Origin: Deltaproteobacteria bacterium
GTDB taxonomy: Bacteria > Myxococcota_A > Polyangia > DRWM01 > JAAZOP01
Direction of reading: 5' to 3'
Length of the DNA: 64,000 nt
NCBI GenBank assembly: GCA_016218815.1
Contig: JACRCX010000047.1
Location: forward strand, 1 to 64,000
Position numbers and translations under genes: made by a program. The notes beneath the pieces were generated by a model that saw nothing but the letters and a program-made list of their open reading frames with translations, ran no database searches and had not been told where the DNA came from. Positions 49,828 to 58,383 of the stretch are shown piece after piece (position 1 is the first letter of the stretch; each line of letters opens with the position of its first letter).

Positions 49828-50733
49828 ATGGCTCCGGCCGAACCCTGCGCCGTCTGCGTCGGTCACGCCGCGCTCGATCTCCTGGGGGCGGTGGATCGCT
49901 GGCCGGGGCCCGACGCGAAGCTGCGCCTGCGATCCCTGGAGCGCCAGGGCGGGGGACCGGCCGCCACCGCGGCGGTCACGCTGCGTCGGCTCGGTGTGTC
50001 CGTGCGCTTCGCGGGCGTCGTGGGCGACGACGACGTCGGCGAGTGGGTGCTCTCCGACCTGCGGCGCGAAGGCATCAACGTCGCGGCGGTCCGCGTGCGC
50101 CGCGGCCGGAGCTCGCACCTCTCGCTGTGCGCGCACGATCCCGCTCGCGGCACGCGGAACGTGCTGTGGCATCCCGGAACTGCGCCGGACCTGCGGCCCC
50201 GCGAGCTGCCGCGCACGCTGCTGGACGGCGCGGGCGTGGTGCTCTTCGACGGGCGGCACGGGGAGGCGAGCGAGGCGCTCGCGGGAGCGGCCCGCCGGCG
50301 CGGGATTCCGACGCTCCTGGACGCCGGCTCGCTGCGCGACGAGACGCTCCGCCTGGTTCGCCTCGTCGACGCCTGCGTCGCCTCGACGGACTTCGCGCGG
50401 GAGCTGGCCGGGAGCGGGCGGCCCAGGGACATGCTTCGCGCCGTCGAGGCGCAGGGCCCGTCCGTCGCCGCGGTAACGCTCGGGGCGCGCGGCGCGCTGG
50501 CCCGGGAGCGCGGCGGGCCGCTCGTCCGCGTTCCCGCGCTGCGGATGCGCGTCGTCGACACGACGGGCGCGGGCGACGCCTTCCACGGCGCCTTCGCCTG
50601 GGGATTGCTCCAGGGCCGGCCGCTCGCCTGGACGCTGCGCTTCGCCTCGGTCGTCGCCGGGCTGAAGTGCCGTGCCGCGGGCGGGCGACGGGGTCTGCCG
50701 ACGCTGCGCGAGGCGTTGCGGCGGATGCGCTGA
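49828..50733 (+). CDS. PfkB-family carbohydrate/nucleoside kinase
   Basis: 301 residues. QGGGPAATAAVTLRRLG near 40 (substrate glycines), DDDVGEWVLSDLRREGI, and the catalytic/anion-hole motif VVDTTGAGDAFHGAFAWGL near 250. Ribokinase-like kinases phosphorylate sugars or nucleosides; the exact substrate cannot be read from sequence. Confidence 0.92.
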   Translation: MAPAEPCAVCVGHAALDLLGAVDRWPGPDAKLRLRSLERQGGGPAATAAVTLRRLGVSVRFAGVVGDDDVGEWVLSDLRREGINVAAVRVRRGRSSHLSLCAHDPARGTRNVLWHPGTAPDLRPRELPRTLLDGAGVVLFDGRHGEASEALAGAARRRGIPTLLDAGSLRDETLRLVRLVDACVASTDFARELAGSGRPRDMLRAVEAQGPSVAAVTLGARGALARERGGPLVRVPALRMRVVDTTGAGDAFHGAFAWGLLQGRPLAWTLRFASVVAGLKCRAAGGRRGLPTLREALRRMR

Positions 50734-50800
50734 AGGTCCACGAACCCCTACCGAAGCACGGCCGACCTCTGGTATACGTTCGGCCGGGAGAGAGGGAACG

Positions 50801-52117
50801 ATGGCATTCCTGAAGAAGCTCTTCGGCAAGGACTCGGCGGCACTGCGCAAGCAGGCGGAAGCGGCAGCGGAAGACGGGAACTGGGGCGAGGCCAAACTCG
50901 CCTGGCAGCAGCTCCTGGAAGCCCTGCGCGACGCCCCGCGCGACGAGCGCGACGCGATTTCGAAGAAGATCGGCGAGTGCCAGACGGAGCTGGTCAAGAG
51001 ACAGCTCGACCAGGTGCGGCGCCTGCGCTCCGGCGGCGACCTTGAGGATGCGGCCCAGCTCTGCCGGTCGACGGTCGAGATGGCGGACGGGCTGCCGATC
51101 AAGACCGAGGTGAAGGAGCTGTCGGACTCGCTGACCGAGGACCTCGCGCGCGCGGAACAGCCCGACACGGGTTCACCGACCGAGGAGGACGTCTTCCTCG
51201 CACTTTCCGGTGGCTGGTCCGAGGCGCAGGCGGACGAACTGTACGGCTACGGCGACATCTTCAAGAAGGCCTTCCTCGGTCTGCACGAGGGCCGGGCGGA
51301 CGAGGCGCGTGACGTGTTCCGCGTCATTCTGCGCGAGAACCCCGAGGCGCTGTACATCCGCGTCGAGCTGGCGCGGGCGATCATCGCCGCCCGCCGCCGC
51401 GGCACGCCCGAGAAGGAGCCCGCGGAGGAAGAGGCGAAGGCCGAGACGAAGGCGGCGCTGGAGGAGGCCGCGGGCCTGTACCGCGACTACCTCGAGCGCG
51501 AGCCGGAGGAGGCTTCCGACGAGCTGTTCGCGGCGGTGCAGAGCGAGCTGGCGGCGGTGCTGCTGGAGCTGGGCGACGCCAAGGGCGCGGAGGAGTGCCT
51601 GGTCGAGGCGGCCGAGGTGACGGCCGAGCAGACCTACGGCCACTTGAACCTGGGGCGTTTCCTCCGCCTGGAGAAGCGCTACGACGAGGCGATCAAGCGC
51701 CTCGACCTCGCGGTGGAGAAGATGGGGGTGGTGACGCCCGACATCCGCGTGTTCCGCGAGTTGGGCTATGCGCATCGCGACGCGGGGCACAACGGCGAGG
51801 CCATCGACTGTTTCAAGGCCGTGATCGACCACCAGGCGTCGTTGGGTATCTACGATTTCGATCCGGAGACGGCCGAGGCGCTCGCGGAGCTGCACCTCGG
51901 GCGCGGCGAGAAGAGCGAGGCGGCGGACCTGTACCGCCACCTGGCGCAGGGACGCAACCTGGGCGGCCGCTGCCGCTACCACCTGCTGGCCGGGAAGCTG
52001 CTCAAGGAGATCGGCAAGAAGGCCGAGGGTGTGCGCGAGCTCCACGCGGCACGCGCCCTGGCGACGGACGACGCCGCACGGGCCGAGATCGAGGCCGCGC
52101 TGGGCGGGAAGGGCTGA
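50801..52117 (+). CDS. TPR-repeat protein
   Basis: 438 residues, cytoplasmic, GAGAGGG before the ATG. Helical repeats, e.g. GNWGEAKLAWQQLLEAL, GRADEARDVFRVILRENP, EKRYDEAIKRLDLAVEKM, HNGEAIDCFKAVIDHQ. The N-terminus FLKKLFGKDSAALRKQ resembles small coiled scaffolds. It heads a tight group with the HEAT-like and methyltransferase genes. A TATACG at 50773 may be its -10. Confidence 0.85.
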   Translation: MAFLKKLFGKDSAALRKQAEAAAEDGNWGEAKLAWQQLLEALRDAPRDERDAISKKIGECQTELVKRQLDQVRRLRSGGDLEDAAQLCRSTVEMADGLPIKTEVKELSDSLTEDLARAEQPDTGSPTEEDVFLALSGGWSEAQADELYGYGDIFKKAFLGLHEGRADEARDVFRVILRENPEALYIRVELARAIIAARRRGTPEKEPAEEEAKAETKAALEEAAGLYRDYLEREPEEASDELFAAVQSELAAVLLELGDAKGAEECLVEAAEVTAEQTYGHLNLGRFLRLEKRYDEAIKRLDLAVEKMGVVTPDIRVFRELGYAHRDAGHNGEAIDCFKAVIDHQASLGIYDFDPETAEALAELHLGRGEKSEAADLYRHLAQGRNLGGRCRYHLLAGKLLKEIGKKAEGVRELHAARALATDDAARAEIEAALGGKG

Positions 52118-52123
52118 GGAAGC

Positions 52124-52864
52124 ATGGCCGGACCGACACACCGCGGCCGGACGGAACCCCGGCGTCCGGGTGGGACGCGCGGCGGCGCCCCGGCGCGCGC
52201 ACCGCGTGCCGGACGGGCTCCCGATCTGGCGCGCCTCGTCGCCGCCGCCGACGATCTCGAGCGTGCGCTCGACACGATCGCCGCGGCGCCGGGCGCGCGC
52301 GAGGCGGTCCTGGCGGAGCTGGCACGACGCCGCCCGGGACTCGGCGCGCCGTCCCCTTGGTCCACCGCCTTGCTCGTCCGGCTAGCCGGCCGCATCGGCG
52401 GGCGCCCGGGGCTCGAGGCGCTGGTGCCGTTCCTCGCGGACGCCAACGCGCTGGTGCAGGTCGAGGCGGCCGAGGCGATCGACGAGACGTCGCTGGCGGA
52501 GCTGCGCGAGGTGCTGGGCCGGCTGGTGCGGGCGCAGCCCGACGGCGCGTTCTGGGAGGCGGTCATCGGGCTCCTGGAGGCGCGCGAGGAGCGGGGCATC
52601 TGCCGGCTGGCGCTCGACCTGGTCGAGCGGCTGACGGCGCCGTCGGCGCTGGCGGCAGCGATCGAGGCGCTGCCGTATCTGGCGGGACCGGGGGATGCGG
52701 ATGCGGTCCGCCGGACGCTGGAGCGGTTCGCGGCGGACACGCGCGCGGTCCCGGGCGCCGAGACGGCGGAGGGACCCGTGACCCTCGGTCTGGTCGCGGC
52801 CCAGGCCCGCGACACCCTCGACGAGGACCGGAAGACGGCGGCGGAGGACGATGGCGAGGGATGA
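52124..52864 (+). CDS. HEAT-like helical protein
   Basis: 246 residues. An Arg/Pro/Gly-rich N-terminus is followed by all-helical repeats (LARLVAAADDLERALDTI, ALVQVEAAEAIDETSLAEL, LEAREERGICRLALDLVERL) of the HEAT type. Six bases after the TPR gene; overlaps the methyltransferase start by 14 bases. Probably a partner of one of its neighbours. Confidence 0.7.
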   Translation: MAGPTHRGRTEPRRPGGTRGGAPARAPRAGRAPDLARLVAAADDLERALDTIAAAPGAREAVLAELARRRPGLGAPSPWSTALLVRLAGRIGGRPGLEALVPFLADANALVQVEAAEAIDETSLAELREVLGRLVRAQPDGAFWEAVIGLLEAREERGICRLALDLVERLTAPSALAAAIEALPYLAGPGDADAVRRTLERFAADTRAVPGAETAEGPVTLGLVAAQARDTLDEDRKTAAEDDGEG

Positions 52865-54434
52865 AGCCGCCGCCCGCGCGGCCGTTCCGCCGCCGGAGGA
52901 CGAAGCGACGCCGGAGTACCGCGAGTGGCTCGCGGCGGCGTACGACACGGACGTCTACGAGCAGTGGTTGAAGCCGTTCGAGGAGCTGGTGCACCGCCGG
53001 CTGGAACTGCTGCCCAAGGGGATGGCGCTGGAGATCGGCTGCGCGACCGGGCGGGGCACCGAGCGCCTGATGAGCGCGCTCGGCGAGCGCGTGCGGCTCG
53101 TGGCCCAGGAGGACCGCGGTTTCCTGCTCGACCTGGCCCGCGCCCGGCTCGCCGACCTGGTCGGCTCCCGGCTGTTCTTCAACAGCGATCCGCTGCCGCG
53201 GCTGCGCTACGACGAGAAGGTCTTTGCGACGGTCATCGCGAACCTCACGTGGTGGGAGCGGGCCGATCGCGCGTCGCTCCTGACGGAGATGGCGCGAGTG
53301 CTCGACGACGAGGGGCAGGTCGTCCTCACGGCGCCGCTGGCGGGGACGTTTTCCGAGCTGATCGATCTGGCGCGCGAGGTCGCCGTCAAGCTCGACCAGG
53401 TCCCGAAGCTCGAGCCGCGCATCGCGGCGCTGGAGACGATGTTCGCGACGCCCGAGGACTGGGCGGCGGAGGTCGAGCAGTCGGGCCTGATCGACGCGCG
53501 GGTCGACTGCACCGAGATCGAGCTGCCCTACAACTCGTCCCGCGAGCTGTTCTTCTCGACGCTCGCCCAGGCCCGCTGGGTCTCCCTGTGGCGCCGGGCC
53601 TTCGCCGAGGAGGACAAGCGGCTGGTCTGGCACGTCCGGCAGATGATCGACAGCTACTGGGCGGAAGGGAAGTTCACGCTGACGCTGGCCGCAGGCTGCC
53701 TGACCGCCCGGCGGCCCCGGGGTTTCGTGGCACGCAAGGCGGCCGAGAGACCCGCCGCGACCGACGAGTCGATGGTGCCCGTCGTGCTCGACGGCGAGTC
53801 CGAGGCCGCGCGCGCCCCGCGGCCGCCGCGACCGGCCACCATCCCGCCCGCGCGCAAGGATTCGTACTACGCCTCCGGCGACGCCATCGCCGCCGAGCTG
53901 CTCGGCCTGGGCCCCGGCAGCGACCTCCACCCGCGCCCGGCTTCCGTGGCCCCGAGGGCCGTGCCGACGCCACCGCCGGAGATGGCCGAGTCCGAGCCGA
54001 TCGAAGCCGAGCCGATCGAGGCCGAGGCGGAGGAGGCCGAGCCGGGCGGCGAATTCTCCGCGCCCGGCGCGCTTGACCCGCTCGACGAAGGCGAGCCGTA
54101 CGTGCCGGACGTGGGAGACGTGCACGCGCTGCCCGAGGACAGCGGCGGACCGCGTCCGTCGCAAGAGGACCTGGACGCGCTGCTGTCCGACGGCAGCGGC
54201 CTGGAGCCTGCGCCCGGGTTCGGCGGAGCCGCTCCCGGGCAGAATGTCCCGCCCGGGCGGCCCTCGCAGTTCCCGGAAGTGTCTCCCCTGCCGCTCGGCC
54301 AGCCGCGCGCCGTCCCCGTGCACCCCGTCGAGCTGGGGCGCCCGCAGTTCCAGCCGGTCGAGCCGGTTGATCTGGACGAAGTGACGGCGGAGCCGGACGA
54401 GGACTTCCCGGACTGGGACCCCGACAAGGGGTGA
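52851..54434 (+). CDS. SAM-dependent methyltransferase with long disordered tail
   Basis: 527 residues. Residues about 20-280: class I methyltransferase with ALEIGCATGRGTERLM, FNSDPLPRLRYDEKVFATVI, MARVLDDEGQVVLTAPL and MIDSYWAEGKFTLTLAAGC. Residues about 290-527 are Pro/Glu/Asp-rich and likely disordered, with EPIEAEPIEAEAEEAE and the motif PSQEDLDALLSDGS near 442, similar to the SQxEIDALL segment at the FliM N-terminus that binds CheY. The tail may recruit a response regulator or polar complex (inference). Co-transcribed with the TPR and HEAT-like genes. Confidence 0.8.
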   Translation: MARDEAAARAAVPPPEDEATPEYREWLAAAYDTDVYEQWLKPFEELVHRRLELLPKGMALEIGCATGRGTERLMSALGERVRLVAQEDRGFLLDLARARLADLVGSRLFFNSDPLPRLRYDEKVFATVIANLTWWERADRASLLTEMARVLDDEGQVVLTAPLAGTFSELIDLAREVAVKLDQVPKLEPRIAALETMFATPEDWAAEVEQSGLIDARVDCTEIELPYNSSRELFFSTLAQARWVSLWRRAFAEEDKRLVWHVRQMIDSYWAEGKFTLTLAAGCLTARRPRGFVARKAAERPAATDESMVPVVLDGESEAARAPRPPRPATIPPARKDSYYASGDAIAAELLGLGPGSDLHPRPASVAPRAVPTPPPEMAESEPIEAEPIEAEAEEAEPGGEFSAPGALDPLDEGEPYVPDVGDVHALPEDSGGPRPSQEDLDALLSDGSGLEPAPGFGGAAPGQNVPPGRPSQFPEVSPLPLGQPRAVPVHPVELGRPQFQPVEPVDLDEVTAEPDEDFPDWDPDKG

Positions 54435-54449
54435 GGGACCTGGGCGGTG

Positions 54450-54486
54450 GGTTCTTGGTTGTTGGTAATTGGTTCTTTGTCCGGAG
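54450..54486 (+). repeat. TTCTTGGTTGTTGG-type repeat
   Basis: GGTTCTTGGTTGTTGGTAAT followed by TGGTTCTTTGTCCGGA, 16 bases after the methyltransferase stop. Confidence 0.65.
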
Positions 54487-54525
54487 GTGCCGGGCAGGTG
54501 CGTCGTCCGGGTGTTGGAGGGCGTC

Positions 54526-55245
54526 ATGAGATCGTCCATGACCTGGATCGTGACCGCGAGTCTGGTCGCGTGCGGCGGGCGCGAGTCCGACACGACGCCG
54601 GAGTCCGCAGCCGCGGCGGCGCAGAGCGAACCGACGCAAGGCGTGCGTCCGTGCGACGGGTTTGTCGAGGAAGGGCTGCGCTGCGCCGCGGAGGTAGCGG
54701 CGGCGACGGGCTTGGACGAGAATCCGGCCGGCTCGCGGTCGGTCGAGGAGAGGCTGCGCGACGACTGTCGCGGGTGGCTCGAGTCCGGCGCGACCGGCAC
54801 GGACCTCGACGCGGCCGTGGCGGGCTGCGGGACCGTCTCCTGCTCCGAAAGCCCGGCGCCCTGGTATTCGTGCGTCGTGCAGGCCGTCCCCGCGGCCGCG
54901 GTCGCGCCCGCATGGACGCCGTCGCCGGCGGAGTGGGAACGCATCGACCCGCGGCCGATCCCACCGGATGTGCCGCCGTGTGCCGTCTTCACCGATTGGG
55001 TAGTCGCTTGCGTCACCGAAGCCGTCGGTGAGCCCGGGTTCGCGGCGGAAACCGCTGCGGCGATGCGCGAGGGATTCGCAATGACATGCGACGCGTGGAA
55101 GCAGGCCGGATTGGACGCCACGATGGGGGCGGCCATCCGCTCCTGTGCGGACGTCGCCTGCGGCGAAGGGGGCGCCGATCTTTCGACGTGCATCGTCACG
55201 CGCATCACCGAGGCCGTCACGCGCCAGACCGGCGGCGCACCGTAA
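54526..55245 (+). CDS. Cys-rich lipoprotein with internal duplication
   Basis: 239 residues; ATG 54526 has GGAGGG upstream. Lipid Cys at 16 (LVAC). Two similar halves: CDGFVEEGLRC, DDCRGWLESG, CGTVSCSE, WYSCVV and then CAVFTDWVVAC, MTCDAWKQAG, CADVACGEG, STCIVT. Each has six Cys in the same order, so an ancient tandem duplication with three disulfides per unit is likely. Function unknown. Confidence 0.75.
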   Translation: MRSSMTWIVTASLVACGGRESDTTPESAAAAAQSEPTQGVRPCDGFVEEGLRCAAEVAAATGLDENPAGSRSVEERLRDDCRGWLESGATGTDLDAAVAGCGTVSCSESPAPWYSCVVQAVPAAAVAPAWTPSPAEWERIDPRPIPPDVPPCAVFTDWVVACVTEAVGEPGFAAETAAAMREGFAMTCDAWKQAGLDATMGAAIRSCADVACGEGGADLSTCIVTRITEAVTRQTGGAP

Positions 55246-55274
55246 CCCGCTACCCCCGATCGACCGCCAACCGT

Positions 55275-55365
55275 CTGCCCTGAGCCCGCCGAGGCGCCGA
55301 CCAGCCCGCCCTGAGCCCGTCGAAGGGCCAACCAGCCCGCCCTGAGCCCGTCGAAGGGCCAACCG
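55275..55365 (+). repeat. Three copies of the CCCTGAGCCCGTCGAAGGG repeat
   Basis: CCTGAGCCCGCCGAGGCGCC, then two identical copies of AGCCCGCCCTGAGCCCGTCG each followed by AAGGGCCAACC. It lies directly before the kinase promoter region. Confidence 0.8.
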
Positions 55366-55371
55366 CCGCGC

Positions 55372-55401
55372 TCGACTCCCCCGCGGTCCCCCTGCTACGC
55401 T
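55372..55401 (+). promoter_or_regulatory. Candidate leaderless promoter of the Ser/Thr kinase
   Basis: TCGACT, 18-base spacer, TACGCT (55396-55401), then 8 bases to GTG 55410. Confidence 0.35.
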
Positions 55402-55409
55402 GCCGACCC

Positions 55410-57299
55410 GTGGTACCGAATCTCACCGGCGTCGTGCTGGAAGGGAAGTACAAGTTGACCCAGCCGCTGGGCGAAGGCGGCATGGGGTTCGTCTACGCCG
55501 GCGAGCACGCGACGCTCGGACGGCCGATCGCGGTGAAGTTCCTGCGGCCGGAGCTGGCGAGCGACCCCAACGCGCTGGCGCGCCTGCGTCAGGAAGCCGT
55601 CGCCGCCAGCTCGATCGGCAGCCCGCACATCGTCGAGGTGCTCGACCTGGGCACCGCGCCCGGGGGCGCGCCGTACATCGTCATGGAATTCCTGCGCGGC
55701 CGGTCGCTCGCGGCGCTCCTCGCCGAGAGCCCGATGCTGCCGACGCCGCGCATCGCCAACATCGTCTGCCAGACCCTGCTGGCGCTGCAGGGCGCCCACG
55801 CGCGCGGCATCGTCCACCGCGACCTGAAGCCGGAGAACATCTTCCTGGCCGACACCGGCGAGGGAGACTTCGTGAAGCTGCTGGATTTCGGCGTCTCGAA
55901 GGTGCGCGGCGAGCTGAGCAGCTCGAACCTCACCCAGACCGGCGCGGTGCTCGGCACCCCGCGCTTCATGGCCCCCGAGCAGGCTGCCGGACTGCGCAAC
56001 GTCGACCACCGCGTGGACATCTGGGCCACCGGCGTCGTGCTGTACCGGGCGTTGACCGGCCGCTACCCGTACGACGCCGACAACTACAACGCGCTCCTGG
56101 CCCAGATCCTGATGGCGAGCCCGCCGGCGCCCCGCCTGCTCCGCCCGGACCTCGACCCGACCCTCGAACTCGCGATCCTCACCGCGCTCGCGCGCGATCC
56201 CGCGGCACGTTTCCCCTCCGCCGACGCCTTTCGCCAGGTCCTGGCCCCCTACGCGTCGGGGGGCTCGGGCTCCACGGTGCAGCCGGCGGGGGCGGTGCCC
56301 GCGCCCTACCCTCCCGCCGGACCCTCGGGAGGTTGGACCCCGATGCCGCCGGGAACGCCGCCCGGCTGGACCCCGATGCCCTCCGGAGCGCCCGCCGGCT
56401 GGACCCCGATGCCGACGGGGCCCTCCGCGGGCGGTGGTCCCTACCCCGGCCCGGCGGGGGCGGCCTACGGCATGCCCGGCCAGGTCGCGACCGGTGCGGG
56501 CACGCCGATGGTGCCGGGCACCTGGGCCTCGGTTCCGGGCGTGGCACCCGCCGCCAGCGTCGCGGTTTCGCGTTCCGGCGGCCGGCGAACGCTCGGCTTC
56601 GTCCTGGGCATCGGCGCCGCCGCGGCGATCGGAGTCACGGTGTGGTTCATCGCCGCCCCGCCCTGGGCGGACGGCTCGGGTGGGCGCCCGGCGGCGACAA
56701 CGGCGACGACGACGGCCGCCGACCGCAATCCCGCCGGCGGCCCGGCCGTCCCGGCGACCGAGGCGACGGGCCTTCCTCCGACCGCGCCGTCGATCCCGTC
56801 GCCGGGTTCGATCCGGGTCGACTCCCCCGGCACGCCAGTCGCGCCACAGGTCCCGCCACCTCCGGCAACGGAGGCGACCCCGGACGCAGGCGCGGAGCCT
56901 CCCACGACCCCCTTCGGCCAGGTGATCACCGATCCGGCCGTGCTGCAGGCGCTGGCCCGGATGCAGGCGGCGTCCGATGCCGGGTCGAGTGCGGACGTGA
57001 CGCCGGAACAGGCCCGGGAACGGGACCTTTACGTCGCAATCACCGTGGAGATCACCTGCGCCAACCAGTCGTTCGCGATGGCGGCATTCGAGAACGCCGG
57101 CCCGAACTTCGATCCCATGGCGTTCGCCGCGGCCCAGGAGAAGCTGACCGAGGAAGTCGTCCGACGTCACGGTCTGACGGTCGAGCAGTACGGCGAGATC
57201 TCCGGCCGCTGGTCCGGCGACTCCGACGCGATGAGCGCGATGACGGCCGGCATGATGAAGTGCGTGATGGGAATGATGGGGGAGGAGGAAGCCGAGTAG
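55410..57299 (+). CDS. Ser/Thr protein kinase with single membrane segment
   Basis: 629 residues. Kinase domain about 10-285: glycine loop LGEGGMGFVYAGE, ATP Lys in IAVKFLRPE, catalytic loop HRDLKPEN, LLDFGVSK, GTPRFMAPEQ and DIWATGVVLYRALTG, so it should be active. A flexible Pro/Gly linker includes three GWTPMPxG repeats (about 305-345). A membrane helix (FVLGIGAAAAIGVTVWFIA, about 395-413), an Ala/Pro/Thr linker and a helical C-terminal domain with little Cys follow. This is the usual one-pass receptor-kinase layout of Myxococcota. Confidence 0.93.
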   Translation: MVPNLTGVVLEGKYKLTQPLGEGGMGFVYAGEHATLGRPIAVKFLRPELASDPNALARLRQEAVAASSIGSPHIVEVLDLGTAPGGAPYIVMEFLRGRSLAALLAESPMLPTPRIANIVCQTLLALQGAHARGIVHRDLKPENIFLADTGEGDFVKLLDFGVSKVRGELSSSNLTQTGAVLGTPRFMAPEQAAGLRNVDHRVDIWATGVVLYRALTGRYPYDADNYNALLAQILMASPPAPRLLRPDLDPTLELAILTALARDPAARFPSADAFRQVLAPYASGGSGSTVQPAGAVPAPYPPAGPSGGWTPMPPGTPPGWTPMPSGAPAGWTPMPTGPSAGGGPYPGPAGAAYGMPGQVATGAGTPMVPGTWASVPGVAPAASVAVSRSGGRRTLGFVLGIGAAAAIGVTVWFIAAPPWADGSGGRPAATTATTTAADRNPAGGPAVPATEATGLPPTAPSIPSPGSIRVDSPGTPVAPQVPPPPATEATPDAGAEPPTTPFGQVITDPAVLQALARMQAASDAGSSADVTPEQARERDLYVAITVEITCANQSFAMAAFENAGPNFDPMAFAAAQEKLTEEVVRRHGLTVEQYGEISGRWSGDSDAMSAMTAGMMKCVMGMMGEEEAE

Positions 57300-57355
57300 C
57301 CGGCGCACCTCGGTCCCGAACTCCGGTACTTCGGGCCTATCGACTCGCCTGGCCG

Positions 57356-57502
57356 TCACCGCCGCTCGCGGCGCAGCAGGACCGTCGCCGCGCCGCCATC
57401 CGTCACCTCCGCCATGATCGCGTAGGGCCCCGTACCCCGGTGCAGGAGCGACAGCTCGCCGCGGTCAGTCAGCGGGGCGCCTGCGCCTCGACTCGGTGCT
57501 GG
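57356..57502 (-). pseudogene. Possible 3' remnant of a minus-strand gene
   Basis: Between TAA near 57503 and TGA 57358-57356 the frame reads APLTDRGELSLLHRGTGPYA and ends VLLRRERR with GC-rich third positions. No start, too short for a domain call. Could be a gene remnant or chance. Confidence 0.25.
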
Positions 57503-57531
57503 TTACAATCACACGGAGACCTGGGACAAGG

Positions 57532-57786
57532 ATGACGCAAGACCTTCCCAGCCCGATCCTCCTCACCGCAGCAGCCACCCTCGCCGCGGGCTGTGCGGTC
57601 ACGGGAGCGGCGCAACCGCGCGACGCCGCGCTGGCACGAGCAGCGGCGAACCTCGCGACCTTCGATGACCTCGATGACAACGTGTTCACCGGCCAGGCCG
57701 ATCGGCCCGGACGAGTACGACGGCGACCACTCTCGCCGCAAGAGGAGACGAACCATGGCAACGAAGAAGATCGGCATCATCGGTGA
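57532..57786 (+). pseudogene. Truncated NTF2/SnoaL-like gene
   Basis: After a signal-like segment (LTAAATLAAGC), ALARAAANLATFDDLDDNVF matches the start of a nuclear-transport-factor-2-like domain (typically NLATFDxLDFNVF). The similarity ends after about 55 residues, the remainder is Arg-rich and runs into the next gene's start. Probably a decayed 5' fragment. Confidence 0.45.
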
Positions 57787-58342
57787 TGGAAACGTGGGCA
57801 GCGCCCTCGCGCGCGGCCTCAAGCGCGCGGGCCGCGAGGTTCGCGCGGTCGGCAAGGACAAGACGGCGATCCGCGACGCCGTTTCCTGGGCCGACGTCGT
57901 CCTGCTCGCGGTGCCCTTCGCCGCGATCGACGATGTCGTCCAGGAAGTCGGCAACCTCGTCGAGGGCAAGACGCTGATCGACGTCACGAACGCGCTCGAC
58001 GCCAAGATGAGCCTGGCGGTGGGCTTCACGACGAGCGGCGCGGAGGAGCTGCAGAAGAAGCTTCCCAGGGCGCGCGTCGTGAAGGCATTCAACACGCAGT
58101 TCGCGCAACACATGGACAGCGGCCGGCTCGGCGATCTGCGCCTCACCGTGTTTGTCGCGGGGGACGACCCCGCCGCGAAGAGCGATGTCACCGAACTGGC
58201 GGCGGCGATCGGCTTCGAGGCCGTGGACGCCGGCCCGCTCGCGAATGCCCGTCTGCTCGAGCCGCTCGGCTACCTGAACATCCAGCTCGGCTACGTGCTC
58301 GGCCTGGGCACGCAGATCGGCCTCAAGCTCATCCGTGGGTAG
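57755..58342 (+). CDS. F420/NADP-dependent reductase-like (NAD-binding) protein
   Basis: 195 residues. Rossmann motif IGIIGDGNVGSALARGLKRA at 6, DAVSWADVVLLAVPFAAIDD, LIDVTNALD, VVKAFNTQFAQHM and LLEPLGYLNIQLGY, as in the NADPH-F420 reductase / ProC-like family. The cofactor partner is uncertain. AGAGGAG precedes the ATG. It is followed by an alcohol dehydrogenase gene. Confidence 0.85.
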   Translation: MATKKIGIIGDGNVGSALARGLKRAGREVRAVGKDKTAIRDAVSWADVVLLAVPFAAIDDVVQEVGNLVEGKTLIDVTNALDAKMSLAVGFTTSGAEELQKKLPRARVVKAFNTQFAQHMDSGRLGDLRLTVFVAGDDPAAKSDVTELAAAIGFEAVDAGPLANARLLEPLGYLNIQLGYVLGLGTQIGLKLIRG

Positions 58343-58383
58343 CAGGTAGCCCCCGCTCATCGTCGCACGAAAGGAAGCTTCCC

